Assembly: GCA_045126215.1 (NCBI GenBank)
Contig: JBGVOD010000020.1
Coordinates: forward strand, 1 to 15,260
Length of the DNA: 15,260 nt
Reading direction: 5' to 3'
DNA from: SVEL01 sp045126215
GTDB taxonomy: Bacteria > Bacillota > Clostridia > Lachnospirales > Lachnospiraceae
This document shows, piece by piece, positions 5,302 through 13,091 of this stretch. Both the position numbers and the translations under genes were made by a program. The number at the start of each line of letters is the position of its first letter. The stretch's first letter is position 1. Below the pieces are notes generated by a model. The model was given only the letters and a program-made list of their open reading frames with translations, ran no database searches and was not told where the DNA came from.

Positions 5302-6165
5302 ATGTCTGAAAATAAAACAAATATTCAATGGTATCCAGGTCATATGACAAAGGCAAAACGACAGATGCAGGAAGATTTAAAACTGATTGATCTGATTATT
5401 GAGATTGTGGATGCAAGACTTCCTATGAGTAGCAGAAATCCTGATATAGACAAAATGGGAGCTAATAAGTCAAGACTTATACTTCTTAACAAATCAGATT
5501 TAGCTGATGTTAGAGCTAACAAACAATGGATAGAATATTTCATGGAAAAGGGATATTATGTTCTTGAAATCGATTCAAAGAATAGAGTTGGTATTAATAG
5601 CATAAATACTGTTATAAAAGAGGCTTGTAAGGAAAAGATTGAAAGAGATAGAAAAAGAGGAATTTTGAACAGACCTGTAAGAGCTATGGTTTGCGGAATT
5701 CCAAATGTTGGTAAATCGACATTTATTAATGCTTATGCAAAAAAGGCATGTACAAAGACTGGAAATAAACCAGGTGTTACAAAGGGCAAACAGTGGATTC
5801 GTATGTCAAATGTTCTTGAACTTTTAGATACACCGGGAATCTTATGGCCAAAGTTTGAGGATGAAAAGATTGGAATAAATCTAGCCTTAGTAGGTTCTAT
5901 TAATGATGATATTTTAGATATAGCTAATTTATCAATTAAACTTATAGAATTCTTAAAAAACAGATATAGTGATTTGTTGGAAGAGAGATATTCTATATCA
6001 TGTAATGATGAAAATGTTGCGATTCTTGAAAAAATTGGAAGAGACAGAGGTTGTTTAAAGAAGGGGTCTGAGGTCGACTATGACAAAGCAGCTGCTTTAA
6101 TTATTGATGATTTTAGAAGCGGAAAGATTGGAAAGATAACTTTGGAATTACCTTCTGAATATTAG
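5302..6165 (+). CDS. rbgA: ribosome biogenesis GTPase YlqF (RbgA)
   Basis: RbgA (YlqF) is an essential GTPase in B. subtilis that acts late in 50S assembly, around incorporation of L16 and L27. The 287-residue product shows the circularly permuted order of this family: DARLP at 37-41, NKSD (G4) at 63-66, then GIPNVGKS (G1) at 132-139, PGVT (G2) at 157-160 and DTPG (G3) at 176-179. The N-terminal IQWYPGHMTKAKR signature and a C-terminal helical domain (about 200-287) that binds the 50S are present. AAGGAG at 5288-5293 fixes ATG 5302. It lies between two signal peptidase genes and near rplS and rnhB, as in Bacillus. Confidence 0.97.
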   Translation: MSENKTNIQWYPGHMTKAKRQMQEDLKLIDLIIEIVDARLPMSSRNPDIDKMGANKSRLILLNKSDLADVRANKQWIEYFMEKGYYVLEIDSKNRVGINSINTVIKEACKEKIERDRKRGILNRPVRAMVCGIPNVGKSTFINAYAKKACTKTGNKPGVTKGKQWIRMSNVLELLDTPGILWPKFEDEKIGINLALVGSINDDILDIANLSIKLIEFLKNRYSDLLEERYSISCNDENVAILEKIGRDRGCLKKGSEVDYDKAAALIIDDFRSGKIGKITLELPSEY

Positions 6166-6168
6166 AGT

Positions 6169-6744
6169 ATGAAAGAAAAAATTTTTGACTTTATAAAGAA
6201 AAACAAAATATTTATTAGATTTTTTTCTATTCTTATTGTATTAATTATTGTCTTAGTTGTCTTATTTAAGTATTTTATTTCTCCGATAATAGTAATTGGT
6301 GAATCAATGTATCCAACAATTAATGCTGGAGATTTTATTCTTGCAAATACAACAGAGAGTGCAATTGATGAGATAGAGCGTTTTGACCTTGTTGTTCTTA
6401 AATATAAATATGACAATAAACATTCCTATATAAAACGTGTCATTGGATTGCCGGGAGATAGCGTAAAGATAGTTAATAATGTAATATATATAAATGGTGA
6501 AGAGTTATCTGAGTATTATGGATATTATAATGAAGAATTAGAGGGCAAGGTCAATGACAGTTTTATTAATATGAGCGAAATAAAGCTAAAAATAGATGAA
6601 TACTTTGTAATGGGAGATAATAGATATACAAGTATTGACAGTCGAAATGAAGACTTTGGAACTCTTAACAGAGATGATATAATAGGTATTGCAAAATATA
6701 GAATATGGCCATTAAATAGTTTTGGCTCACTTGAATATCAATAA
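6169..6744 (+). CDS. lepB: signal peptidase I, second copy
   Basis: This is a second type I signal peptidase, 191 residues. A single membrane span lies at about 14-36. The catalytic boxes are canonical: GESMYPTI with Ser46, IKRVIGLPGD with Lys89, and MGDNRYTSIDSR at 148-159. It starts three bases after the ylqF stop with no good Shine-Dalgarno sequence (only a weak purine run), so it is probably translationally coupled to ylqF. No other in-frame ATG precedes the membrane helix. The paralogue at 4673 differs in the box after the nucleophile, which suggests the two copies diverged in substrate range. Multiple type I signal peptidases are common in Gram-positives. Confidence 0.95.
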   Translation: MKEKIFDFIKKNKIFIRFFSILIVLIIVLVVLFKYFISPIIVIGESMYPTINAGDFILANTTESAIDEIERFDLVVLKYKYDNKHSYIKRVIGLPGDSVKIVNNVIYINGEELSEYYGYYNEELEGKVNDSFINMSEIKLKIDEYFVMGDNRYTSIDSRNEDFGTLNRDDIIGIAKYRIWPLNSFGSLEYQ

Positions 6745-6782
6745 AATATATTGAGATTTTAACAAATATAAGAGGAATGCAT

Positions 6783-7550
6783 ATGAGTATGAAACTTGCA
6801 GAAATAAATAATATTCTTGAGAAAGCAATGAACATATCTTTTGAAGAATTAGAAAAACAGATAGATGTGTTTAGAACAGATGAGAGAACAGGCGTTATTA
6901 ACCTGATTAAAAAATACGAAAAGAAGATTGAGAAATACAATGAAGAAGTATTGCGTATTGAGAAAATGCGTGAATATGAAGAAAAGTATAATCAGTTTGA
7001 ATACATAGCAGGTATTGATGAGGTTGGAAGGGGACCACTTGCGGGACCTGTTGTTACGTGTGCTGTTATTTTGCCAAAGGGTGAAAAAATATTATACGTA
7101 AATGATTCAAAGAAGCTTAGTGAAAAAAAGCGTGAAGAGCTATATGATATCATTATGGAGAGAGCTTTGGCTGTAAGCATTGGAATAAAAGGACCTGATG
7201 TTATTGATGATATCAATATTTTACAGGCTACTTATAAGGCAATGCAGGATTCTATAAACAATTTAAAAATAAAACCCGATATACTCTTAAATGATGCTGT
7301 AACAATTCCTGAAATTACAATCCCTCAGGTGCCTATTATAAAGGGTGATGCAAAAAGTATTACTATTGCGTCAGCAAGTATTATAGCAAAGGTTACCAGA
7401 GACAGAATGATGATTGAATATGATAAATTGTTTCCGGAATATGATTTTGCAGGAAATAAAGGATATGGAAGTGAGAAACATATTGCAGCATTGAAAAAAT
7501 ATGGTCCATGTCCAATTCATAGGAATTTCTTTATTAAAAACTTTGTGTAA
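6783..7550 (+). CDS. rnhB: ribonuclease HII
   Basis: RNase HII nicks DNA at misincorporated ribonucleotides and removes RNA from RNA-DNA hybrids. The 255-residue protein has an N-terminal helical extension (1-72) common in Gram-positive RNase HII. The catalytic domain follows, with GIDEVGRGPLAGPV (Asp79, Glu80), NDSKKLS at 107-113, Asp171 in LLNDAVTIP, ASIIAKVTRD with Asp207, and GNKGYGS near 224-230. All four acidic residues are present. ATG 6783 is preferred because AGAGGA (6771-6776) lies six bases upstream; the in-frame ATG at 6777 directly abuts that site and ATG 6789 is also possible. The neighbourhood rplS-ylqF-rnhB-ylqG-ylqH matches B. subtilis. Confidence 0.97.
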   Translation: MSMKLAEINNILEKAMNISFEELEKQIDVFRTDERTGVINLIKKYEKKIEKYNEEVLRIEKMREYEEKYNQFEYIAGIDEVGRGPLAGPVVTCAVILPKGEKILYVNDSKKLSEKKREELYDIIMERALAVSIGIKGPDVIDDINILQATYKAMQDSINNLKIKPDILLNDAVTIPEITIPQVPIIKGDAKSITIASASIIAKVTRDRMMIEYDKLFPEYDFAGNKGYGSEKHIAALKKYGPCPIHRNFFIKNFV

Positions 7551-7573
7551 TTTGTATAATAGATGGTGATTAA

Positions 7574-9262
7574 ATGGAAATAAAAAACATAGGATTATCA
7601 ACAGGTTCATCAAATGCAACATCTGAAAACAGAGGTGTTCTGAGCTCAAGTAACCAGAATATATCAGTTTCGGGACAAGGTGTGAATTCTTCACTTGCAG
7701 ATTTGGCAAAAGGAAGTGTATTTGCCGGTGACATTATAGATGTCAGAAGTACTGCCATCAAAATTCTGCTTTCTGATAATCAGACAGTACAGGCAAAAGC
7801 ATCAAATTCTACAGAGCTAAATATTGGTGATCATATTAATTTTAGAGTTGAGGAAAATGATGGAAAGAGTATTATGATAAAAGCTCTTAATATCAATAAT
7901 AGATACACAAGTCCTCTTACACAGGCACTTGAAAGTGCCAATATACCTGTAAATGAAAGAAATATGCAGATGATTAATGAAATGATGCATAATGAAATGC
8001 CTATAGATAAAACATCTGTTTATGATATGTATAAAATAGCATCGGCTTTTGAAGAATTTGATGTTATAAATATTGTTGATATGGTAAGACATGATATCGA
8101 CGTGAATGAGAAAAATCTTACCCAATTTGAAAAGTATGTTAACTATGAACATAGAATATCAAATGAAGTTGATACTATTGCGGATGATATAGTTGATATG
8201 CTTAAGTTTACTGCTACCCAAAATGAGCTTCAAAGTGAAAACATTATTAAAGATTTTACAAGGAATCTTATAGATATACTTCCTGAGAGTACATTTGTTG
8301 CAAAAGAAAATGAAAGTATAATAGACTTTACAGTTGGCGACAATATCAATTTAAATGAAATAATAAGTCTTGAGAGTGAAGATAAAATTGAAGAAATGAA
8401 TAATCTTTTAAGGGACAATTTAGATAATATTTCAGAAGATGATTCAGAGAATATTATTAATGGTAATCTTAATAATAGTGATAAAGCAGATGAAGTTATG
8501 GATAAAGTCAGACAGTCTTTTTTAGAGGCGTCTGATTCAAAGGCTGTTGATAAGAATCTATTAAAGGATATTATAAATACACTTGATAATAAAAAGTTAA
8601 ATGAACTATTTAGTTCAGACGAGTTTAGAAAATATATAAGGAAATCTTTTAGTAAGAATTTTAAGATTGATTTGAATTCACTTAAATCAGATAAAGCAGA
8701 TGGTGAAGAATTAAAAGAAACAATTAAGAGTATTTATGAGAAGATGGATTCAAAGACAGATAAACTGCTTGATATGTCAAAAAGTTTATCTGACAATGCA
8801 AATAAACTCAGAAATGATATATCAAATTTGAAAGATAATTTATCATTTATGAATGAGTTAAACAGTATGGCATCATATGTGCAATTACCACTAATTACAT
8901 CAAATGGTGAAAATCATGGCGAATTATATGTATTTAATAAACATAGAAATAAAACCATTTCTGATGATGAAGTAACAGCGGCTATGCACCTTGATATGGA
9001 TCATCTTGGAACAACAGACTGTTTTATAAGACTTCAGAATGATAATAAATTATCTACAAATTTTACACTTGCAGATGATTTGTCATATAAGATTGTTGAA
9101 GAACATCTGGATGAATTAAAGGAACGCTTAAATAAGCTTGGATTTGATGTATCTGTATCATTATCACATGAACAGAAAGAGCAGAATCCTCTTGATATAA
9201 TTATGGAAGCAGATAAACCAAAGATATCTATTAAAAGATATTCATTTGATGTAAGGGCATAG
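7574..9262 (+). CDS. FliK-like protein (YlqG type), flagellar hook-length control C-terminal domain
   Basis: The 562-residue soluble protein has no signal peptide or membrane helix. Residues 1-45 are Ser/Asn-rich. Residues 48-105 resemble a small beta domain found in FliK-like proteins of Gram-positives (GDIIDVR, then LNIGDHINF). Residues 170-435 are acidic, Asn/Asp-rich and probably coiled coil in part (380-430). Residues 437-535 resemble the FliK C-terminal domain (LPLITSNGENHGELYVF, HLDMDHLGTTDCF, STNF, ELKERLNKLGFDV). In flagella FliK measures hook length and contacts FlhB to switch export specificity. Here the only partner is the FlhB-like gene nine bases downstream, and no flagellar gene is nearby. 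B. subtilis ylqG occupies the same place. The ribosome binding site (GGTGA) is weak. The function is unknown. Confidence 0.82.
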   Translation: MEIKNIGLSTGSSNATSENRGVLSSSNQNISVSGQGVNSSLADLAKGSVFAGDIIDVRSTAIKILLSDNQTVQAKASNSTELNIGDHINFRVEENDGKSIMIKALNINNRYTSPLTQALESANIPVNERNMQMINEMMHNEMPIDKTSVYDMYKIASAFEEFDVINIVDMVRHDIDVNEKNLTQFEKYVNYEHRISNEVDTIADDIVDMLKFTATQNELQSENIIKDFTRNLIDILPESTFVAKENESIIDFTVGDNINLNEIISLESEDKIEEMNNLLRDNLDNISEDDSENIINGNLNNSDKADEVMDKVRQSFLEASDSKAVDKNLLKDIINTLDNKKLNELFSSDEFRKYIRKSFSKNFKIDLNSLKSDKADGEELKETIKSIYEKMDSKTDKLLDMSKSLSDNANKLRNDISNLKDNLSFMNELNSMASYVQLPLITSNGENHGELYVFNKHRNKTISDDEVTAAMHLDMDHLGTTDCFIRLQNDNKLSTNFTLADDLSYKIVEEHLDELKERLNKLGFDVSVSLSHEQKEQNPLDIIMEADKPKISIKRYSFDVRA

Positions 9263-9270
9263 GTGATGGT

Positions 9271-9567
9271 ATGGGAAATGTAATAAAAAGTAAAGAAAAG
9301 AAAGTTGCTGTTGCATTATCATATAATCCTGCTGAAGATGCACCTACAGTTATTGCCAGTGGCAAAGGATTGATAGCAGAAAAAATCATTGAAGGTGCAA
9401 AAGAAAATGACATACCTTTATATGAAGATTATAAGCTTGCAAACACACTTTCAAAACTGGAACTTGGAGATGCGATACCTCCAGAGCTATATAGTGTTGT
9501 AGCAGAGGTTCTGGTATTTGTTGATAGAATGGATAAAATTAAATCTAAAGTTTTAGATACAAGATAA
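9271..9567 (+). CDS. FlhB cytoplasmic-domain-like protein (YlqH type)
   Basis: This 98-residue protein matches the C-terminal cytoplasmic domain of FlhB and its type III secretion relatives but has no membrane domain. The self-cleavage motif NPTH of true FlhB is replaced by NPAE at residues 19-22, so autocleavage is not expected. The following APTVIASGKGLIAEKI, IPLYEDYKLANTL, and GDAIPPELYSVVAEVLVFV segments are typical of the family. AGGTGA (9261-9266) overlaps the stop codon of the FliK-like gene, indicating tight coupling. FliK's C-terminal domain and FlhB's cytoplasmic domain bind each other in flagella, so the two products here may form a soluble complex. That is inference, and no function is established. 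Confidence 0.88.
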   Translation: MGNVIKSKEKKVAVALSYNPAEDAPTVIASGKGLIAEKIIEGAKENDIPLYEDYKLANTLSKLELGDAIPPELYSVVAEVLVFVDRMDKIKSKVLDTR

Positions 9568-9591
9568 AATAAATAGAAAGAAAATCATATA

Positions 9592-9969
9592 ATGAAATAT
9601 AATTCTCATCATAATCAAACGAATCACAGAAGATTAGGCATGAATCAGGAAATACTGGCATGTGAATTCTTAAAAAACAATGGATATGATATTATAGAGA
9701 GTAATTTTAGATGTAGACTTGGTGAAATAGATATTATTGCGGCCAATGAAGGGTATTTATGTTTTGTTGAAGTAAAATACAGAAAAAACAAATATAGCGG
9801 TTATGCAGCAGAATCTGTAAATATAAAAAAGCAGCAGATAATACTTAAAGTGGCAAATTTCTATTATACACGGTACAAAATTCCAATGAGCCGTCCTGCA
9901 AGATTTGATGTAGTTGCAATTGATAATAATAATATATCGCTTATAAAAAATGCATTTGGAGGCATATAA
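9592..9969 (+). CDS. yraN: YraN family protein (UPF0102, predicted nuclease fold)
   Basis: This 125-residue protein is of the YraN/UPF0102 family, with a restriction-endonuclease-like fold; its cellular role is not established, though links to DNA repair or uptake have been proposed for family members. The motif set is complete: LGMNQEILACEFLKNNGY (15-32), RLGEIDIIA (42-50) with Asp47, FVEVKYR (58-64) giving the E60-x-K62 pair, and RFDVVAI (104-110). There is no clear ribosome binding site. ATG 9592 is retained because the next ATG (9640) would cut into the conserved first helix. The stop overlaps the pgeF start by one base (TAATG). rnhB and yraN are often neighbours in bacteria. Confidence 0.93.
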   Translation: MKYNSHHNQTNHRRLGMNQEILACEFLKNNGYDIIESNFRCRLGEIDIIAANEGYLCFVEVKYRKNKYSGYAAESVNIKKQQIILKVANFYYTRYKIPMSRPARFDVVAIDNNNISLIKNAFGGI

Positions 9970-10904
9970 TGAATGCAAATGAATTTAATAGTCAGAAGGA
10001 TGAAATAATAAATACAAAATTAGTTAAGAAATCGAGTAATACAACAAAAATAATATTTGGTGAAGTTCCGTATGTATCCCTAAATATTTTTGAAAAATAT
10101 GATGAAGTGCTTGCCAGTTTTTCGACCAGATTTGGCGGAGTAAGCGAGGGTCAGTTTTCTACGATGAATTTTTGCACCTCTCTTGGTGACTCAATTGATA
10201 ATGTCAGAAATAATTTTGAACTATATGGGAAGATAAGTGGACATAATAATTTTATGTTAAGTAAGCAGACTCATACTACGAATGTTTTAAAAGTTTCAGA
10301 AGAACATATAGGAATGGGACTGACAAAAGAAATGACATATGATAATGTTGATGGTCTTGTTACGAATATGAAAGGTGTTACACTATCAACCTTTTATGCA
10401 GATTGTGTGCCTTTATATTTTTATGATCCTGTCAACAAAGCTATTGGCTTATCACATGCCGGCTGGAGAGGAACCGTTGGCAATATGGTTGAGTCAACAC
10501 TTAATGTGATGAAAAAAGAATTTAATACAAATCCTAAAGATATTATTTCAGCAATTGGACCTTCTATTTGTGTCAATTGTTATGAAGTAAGTAGTGATGT
10601 TGCAAATGAATTTATGAATGCATTTGAAATTTATGAAGATAGCATTGTTAATATTAAGGATAATACAAATATTGATGACAAAGCTATGGATATGAAGAGA
10701 ATTATATATAAGGGGGAAAATGATAAGTATTTTCTCAATTTATGGGCTGCAAACTATATCAATATGGTGAAATCAGGAATAAAAACGGAAAATATATCAA
10801 TACCAGATATGTGTACAAATGAAAATAAAGATATACTGTTTTCACATAGAGGATTGAAGGGAAAACGTGGTAATTTGGGCGCTTTTTTGATGCTTAAAAA
10901 CTAG
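9969..10904 (+). CDS. pgeF: PgeF/YfiH (YlmD) family, peptidoglycan editing factor
   Basis: Members were once annotated as laccase-like polyphenol oxidases. E. coli PgeF is reported to remove UDP-MurNAc carrying L-Ser in place of L-Ala, and other members act on purine nucleosides, so the activity here is not certain. The 311-residue protein has STRFGGVSEG (52-61), KQTHTTNV (99-106), TFYADCVPLYFYDP (141-154), SHAGWRGTVGNM (162-173) and AIGPSICVNCYEV. The zinc-type residues His102, Cys146 and His163 are present. It ends with the conserved HRGLKGKRGNLGAF region. GGAGG at 9958-9962 lies inside the yraN end, and the start overlaps the yraN stop. In Bacillus the gene (ylmD) also precedes ylmE and sepF. 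Confidence 0.94.
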   Translation: MNANEFNSQKDEIINTKLVKKSSNTTKIIFGEVPYVSLNIFEKYDEVLASFSTRFGGVSEGQFSTMNFCTSLGDSIDNVRNNFELYGKISGHNNFMLSKQTHTTNVLKVSEEHIGMGLTKEMTYDNVDGLVTNMKGVTLSTFYADCVPLYFYDPVNKAIGLSHAGWRGTVGNMVESTLNVMKKEFNTNPKDIISAIGPSICVNCYEVSSDVANEFMNAFEIYEDSIVNIKDNTNIDDKAMDMKRIIYKGENDKYFLNLWAANYINMVKSGIKTENISIPDMCTNENKDILFSHRGLKGKRGNLGAFLMLKN

Positions 10905-10930
10905 ACTAAAAGGCACATTTGTAGTATACT
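10902..10930 (+). promoter_or_regulatory. candidate promoter for the HlyD-like/yggS/sepF block
   Basis: TAGACT (10902-10907, overlapping the pgeF stop, 4/6 to consensus), a 17-bp spacer, and TATACT (10925-10930, 5/6). The predicted start near 10937 gives a leader of about 34 nt before the ribosome binding site and ATG 10971. No terminator separates pgeF from this block. Confidence 0.5.
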
Positions 10931-10970
10931 TTTAAGTTGTAAAAGCCTAAACTATCTGGAGGAAAGATAA

Positions 10971-12374
10971 ATGGCATCAAATAAAAAGAAAAAAGTAGTT
11001 AAATATAGAAAAAATCTTAATATAAATGTTGGTATTATTATTTTTGGAATAATATTTGTATATCTTGTTTCGTATGTTTTTATGTATATTACAAGAGACA
11101 AGATTTCGATGTATGAAGTTGTTTATGGCAAGAATGCTGAGACAACAAACAAGACATATCAGGCACTTATTATACGTGATGAACAGGTCTACAATGCGAC
11201 ATCATCAGGGTATTTGAACTTGTTCGTAAGAGATGGACAAAAAGCTGCAGTAGGTCAAAAAGTATATTCAATAGATGAAAGCGGTAAGATAAAAGAATTA
11301 CTTGCAAATGCATCAAATGAGGATAATTCTATATCAAAAAATGATTTGCAGGATTTAAAAAATAAGATTGTTGATTTTTCAACATCATATAGCGATGTTG
11401 ATTTTAAAGATGTATATTCTTTTAAAGCAGATATTGAAGCTTCTGTTATGGAATATATTAATATGAATACAATTGAAAATATCAATGAAGTACTGAATAA
11501 CAATGATTCATCAAATATTTTCAAGATAGTCACAGCAGACAAATCAGGTATTGTTACATATGTGATTGATGGCTTTGAAAAATACAACATGTCAAATCTT
11601 TCTGCAGATGCTTTTGATAAATCAAAATACAATAAGATAACACATAAATCAAGTGATTTGGTTGAAAGTGGTACAAGCATCTACAAGGTAATTAATAGTG
11701 AAGAATGGTATCTTGCCTTTGAACTTAACGAAGAAGAGGTCGAAAAATATAATGGCGATGATCGAATGAAAATAAAGTTTATTCGTGAAGATATAGAATC
11801 AGTCGGAGATTTTACCATAAAGAATATTGATGGTGTTTCGTATGGAATAGTTACTCTCAATCAATATATGGTTAAATTTTGTCAGGACAGATTCGTTGAT
11901 ATTCAGATAATCAGTGATGATATTCCAGGTTTAAAAATACCAAAGACTTCTTTGATTGAAAAAGAGTTTTTTACAATTCCTGTTGAATACGCAACAGAGG
12001 GTGGTAATAGTAATGAAACAGGTTTTTTGATGCAGGTATATGATAAGAATGGTAATCTTTCAACAAAATTCATTACTCCTGAGATTTACCACAAAACAGA
12101 AAGTGAATATTATGTTGCAAAAGAAGTTTTTGAGGCAGGAAATGTTCTTGTAAAGCCTGATTCTACTGAGACGTACGTTATAAGTAATATTGCAAAACTT
12201 GTGGGTGTATATAACATTAATAACGGTTATTGTACATTCAGAGAGGTAAATATTATAGGCGAAACCAGTGAATATTACATTGTTGAGAGTGGTACGACAT
12301 ATGGTTTGCTTGTATATGATCATATTGTACTTGATAGTAGTCTGGTTGATGAAGATCAGATTGTTTATCACTAA
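10971..12374 (+). CDS. membrane-anchored HlyD-like (adaptor family) protein
   Basis: The 467-residue protein starts with a basic segment (KKKKVVKYRK), followed by one membrane helix at about 18-40; the rest should face outside the membrane. Residues 65-100 and about 185-240 look like the two halves of a biotinyl-lipoyl-like barrel of HlyD-type adaptor proteins (ALIIRDEQV, GYLNLFVRDGQKAAVGQKVY; then ADKSGIVTYVIDGFE), with a helical insertion between. The C-terminal 200 residues are beta-rich. Classical HlyD proteins join an ABC or RND pump to an outer membrane channel, but no pump gene is here and the organism is probably Gram-positive. Proteins of this kind commonly precede yggS-sepF in Clostridia. 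GGAGGA at 10958-10963 supports the start. The function is unknown, and a role in the envelope or division is only inferred. Confidence 0.75.
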   Translation: MASNKKKKVVKYRKNLNINVGIIIFGIIFVYLVSYVFMYITRDKISMYEVVYGKNAETTNKTYQALIIRDEQVYNATSSGYLNLFVRDGQKAAVGQKVYSIDESGKIKELLANASNEDNSISKNDLQDLKNKIVDFSTSYSDVDFKDVYSFKADIEASVMEYINMNTIENINEVLNNNDSSNIFKIVTADKSGIVTYVIDGFEKYNMSNLSADAFDKSKYNKITHKSSDLVESGTSIYKVINSEEWYLAFELNEEEVEKYNGDDRMKIKFIREDIESVGDFTIKNIDGVSYGIVTLNQYMVKFCQDRFVDIQIISDDIPGLKIPKTSLIEKEFFTIPVEYATEGGNSNETGFLMQVYDKNGNLSTKFITPEIYHKTESEYYVAKEVFEAGNVLVKPDSTETYVISNIAKLVGVYNINNGYCTFREVNIIGETSEYYIVESGTTYGLLVYDHIVLDSSLVDEDQIVYH

Positions 12375-12390
12375 TTAGGAGGTTTTTAAA

Positions 12391-13080
12391 ATGCTTATAG
12401 AAAATTATGATAGAGTTCTTTTAAATGTTAATGCAGCTAAAGAACGTTCAAAATATAATCAGAATGTTTTGCTGGTGGCTGTTAGTAAAACAAAGCCTGC
12501 AAGTGACATTGAGGAATTATATAATCATGGTGTAAGAGATTTTGGAGAAAATAAAGTTCAAGAGTTATGTGAAAAATACGAAGTGCTTCCAAAAGACATA
12601 AATTGGCATCTTATTGGTCACTTACAGACAAATAAGATAAAATATATTGTTGATAAAGTAAAATTGATTCATTCTGTTGATTCAGTACATCTGGCAAGTG
12701 CAATAGAAAAAGAAGCAGCAAAAAAGAATGTTGTTGTAGACATTCTTGTACAGGTAAATGTTGCAGAAGAAGAGACAAAATTTGGCTTAAACCTTGAAGA
12801 AGTCACAGAAATTGTTACAGAAATATCTAAGATGCCTCATATTAGAATTAAAGGTCTTATGACCATAGCTCCATTTGTTGAATATGCCGAGGATAACAGA
12901 GAAGTTTTTGAAAAATTAAAAAAATTATCTGTTGACATAGAGCGCAAAAACATTGATAATGTATGTATGCAAACTCTGTCTATGGGTATGAGTGGAGATT
13001 ACGAGGTAGCTATTGAAGAGGGAGCTACAATTGTTCGAGTAGGCTCAAACATATTCGGAGCAAGAAATTATACAATATAG
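12391..13080 (+). CDS. yggS: YggS/YlmE (PLPBP) family pyridoxal phosphate protein
   Basis: This is a PLP-binding homeostasis protein of the alanine-racemase N-terminal barrel fold, without known catalytic activity, that affects vitamin B6 and amino acid balance. The 229-residue length is normal. PLP-binding Lys33 lies in VAVSKTKP (29-36). Other signatures are GENKVQE, WHLIGHLQTNK, QVNVAEEETKFG, GLMTIAP, LSMGMSGDYEVAIEEGAT and VRVGSNIFGARNY. AGGAGG at 12377-12382 fixes ATG 12391. It is 16 bp after the HlyD-like gene and 11 bp before sepF, matching the ylmE-sepF (ylmF) arrangement of Firmicutes division clusters. It is likely co-transcribed with both. Confidence 0.96.
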   Translation: MLIENYDRVLLNVNAAKERSKYNQNVLLVAVSKTKPASDIEELYNHGVRDFGENKVQELCEKYEVLPKDINWHLIGHLQTNKIKYIVDKVKLIHSVDSVHLASAIEKEAAKKNVVVDILVQVNVAEEETKFGLNLEEVTEIVTEISKMPHIRIKGLMTIAPFVEYAEDNREVFEKLKKLSVDIERKNIDNVCMQTLSMGMSGDYEVAIEEGATIVRVGSNIFGARNYTI

Positions 13081-13091
13081 GAGATATAGAA

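Noticed and set aside
7555..7560. TATAAT before the FliK-like gene as a promoter
   Set aside because: No acceptable -35 at 16-18 bp, and transcription would start on top of the ribosome binding site.
10929..10945. CTTTTA/TAAAAG hairpin after pgeF as a terminator
   Set aside because: The stem is almost all A-T and no T-run follows. It lies just downstream of a better-supported promoter.
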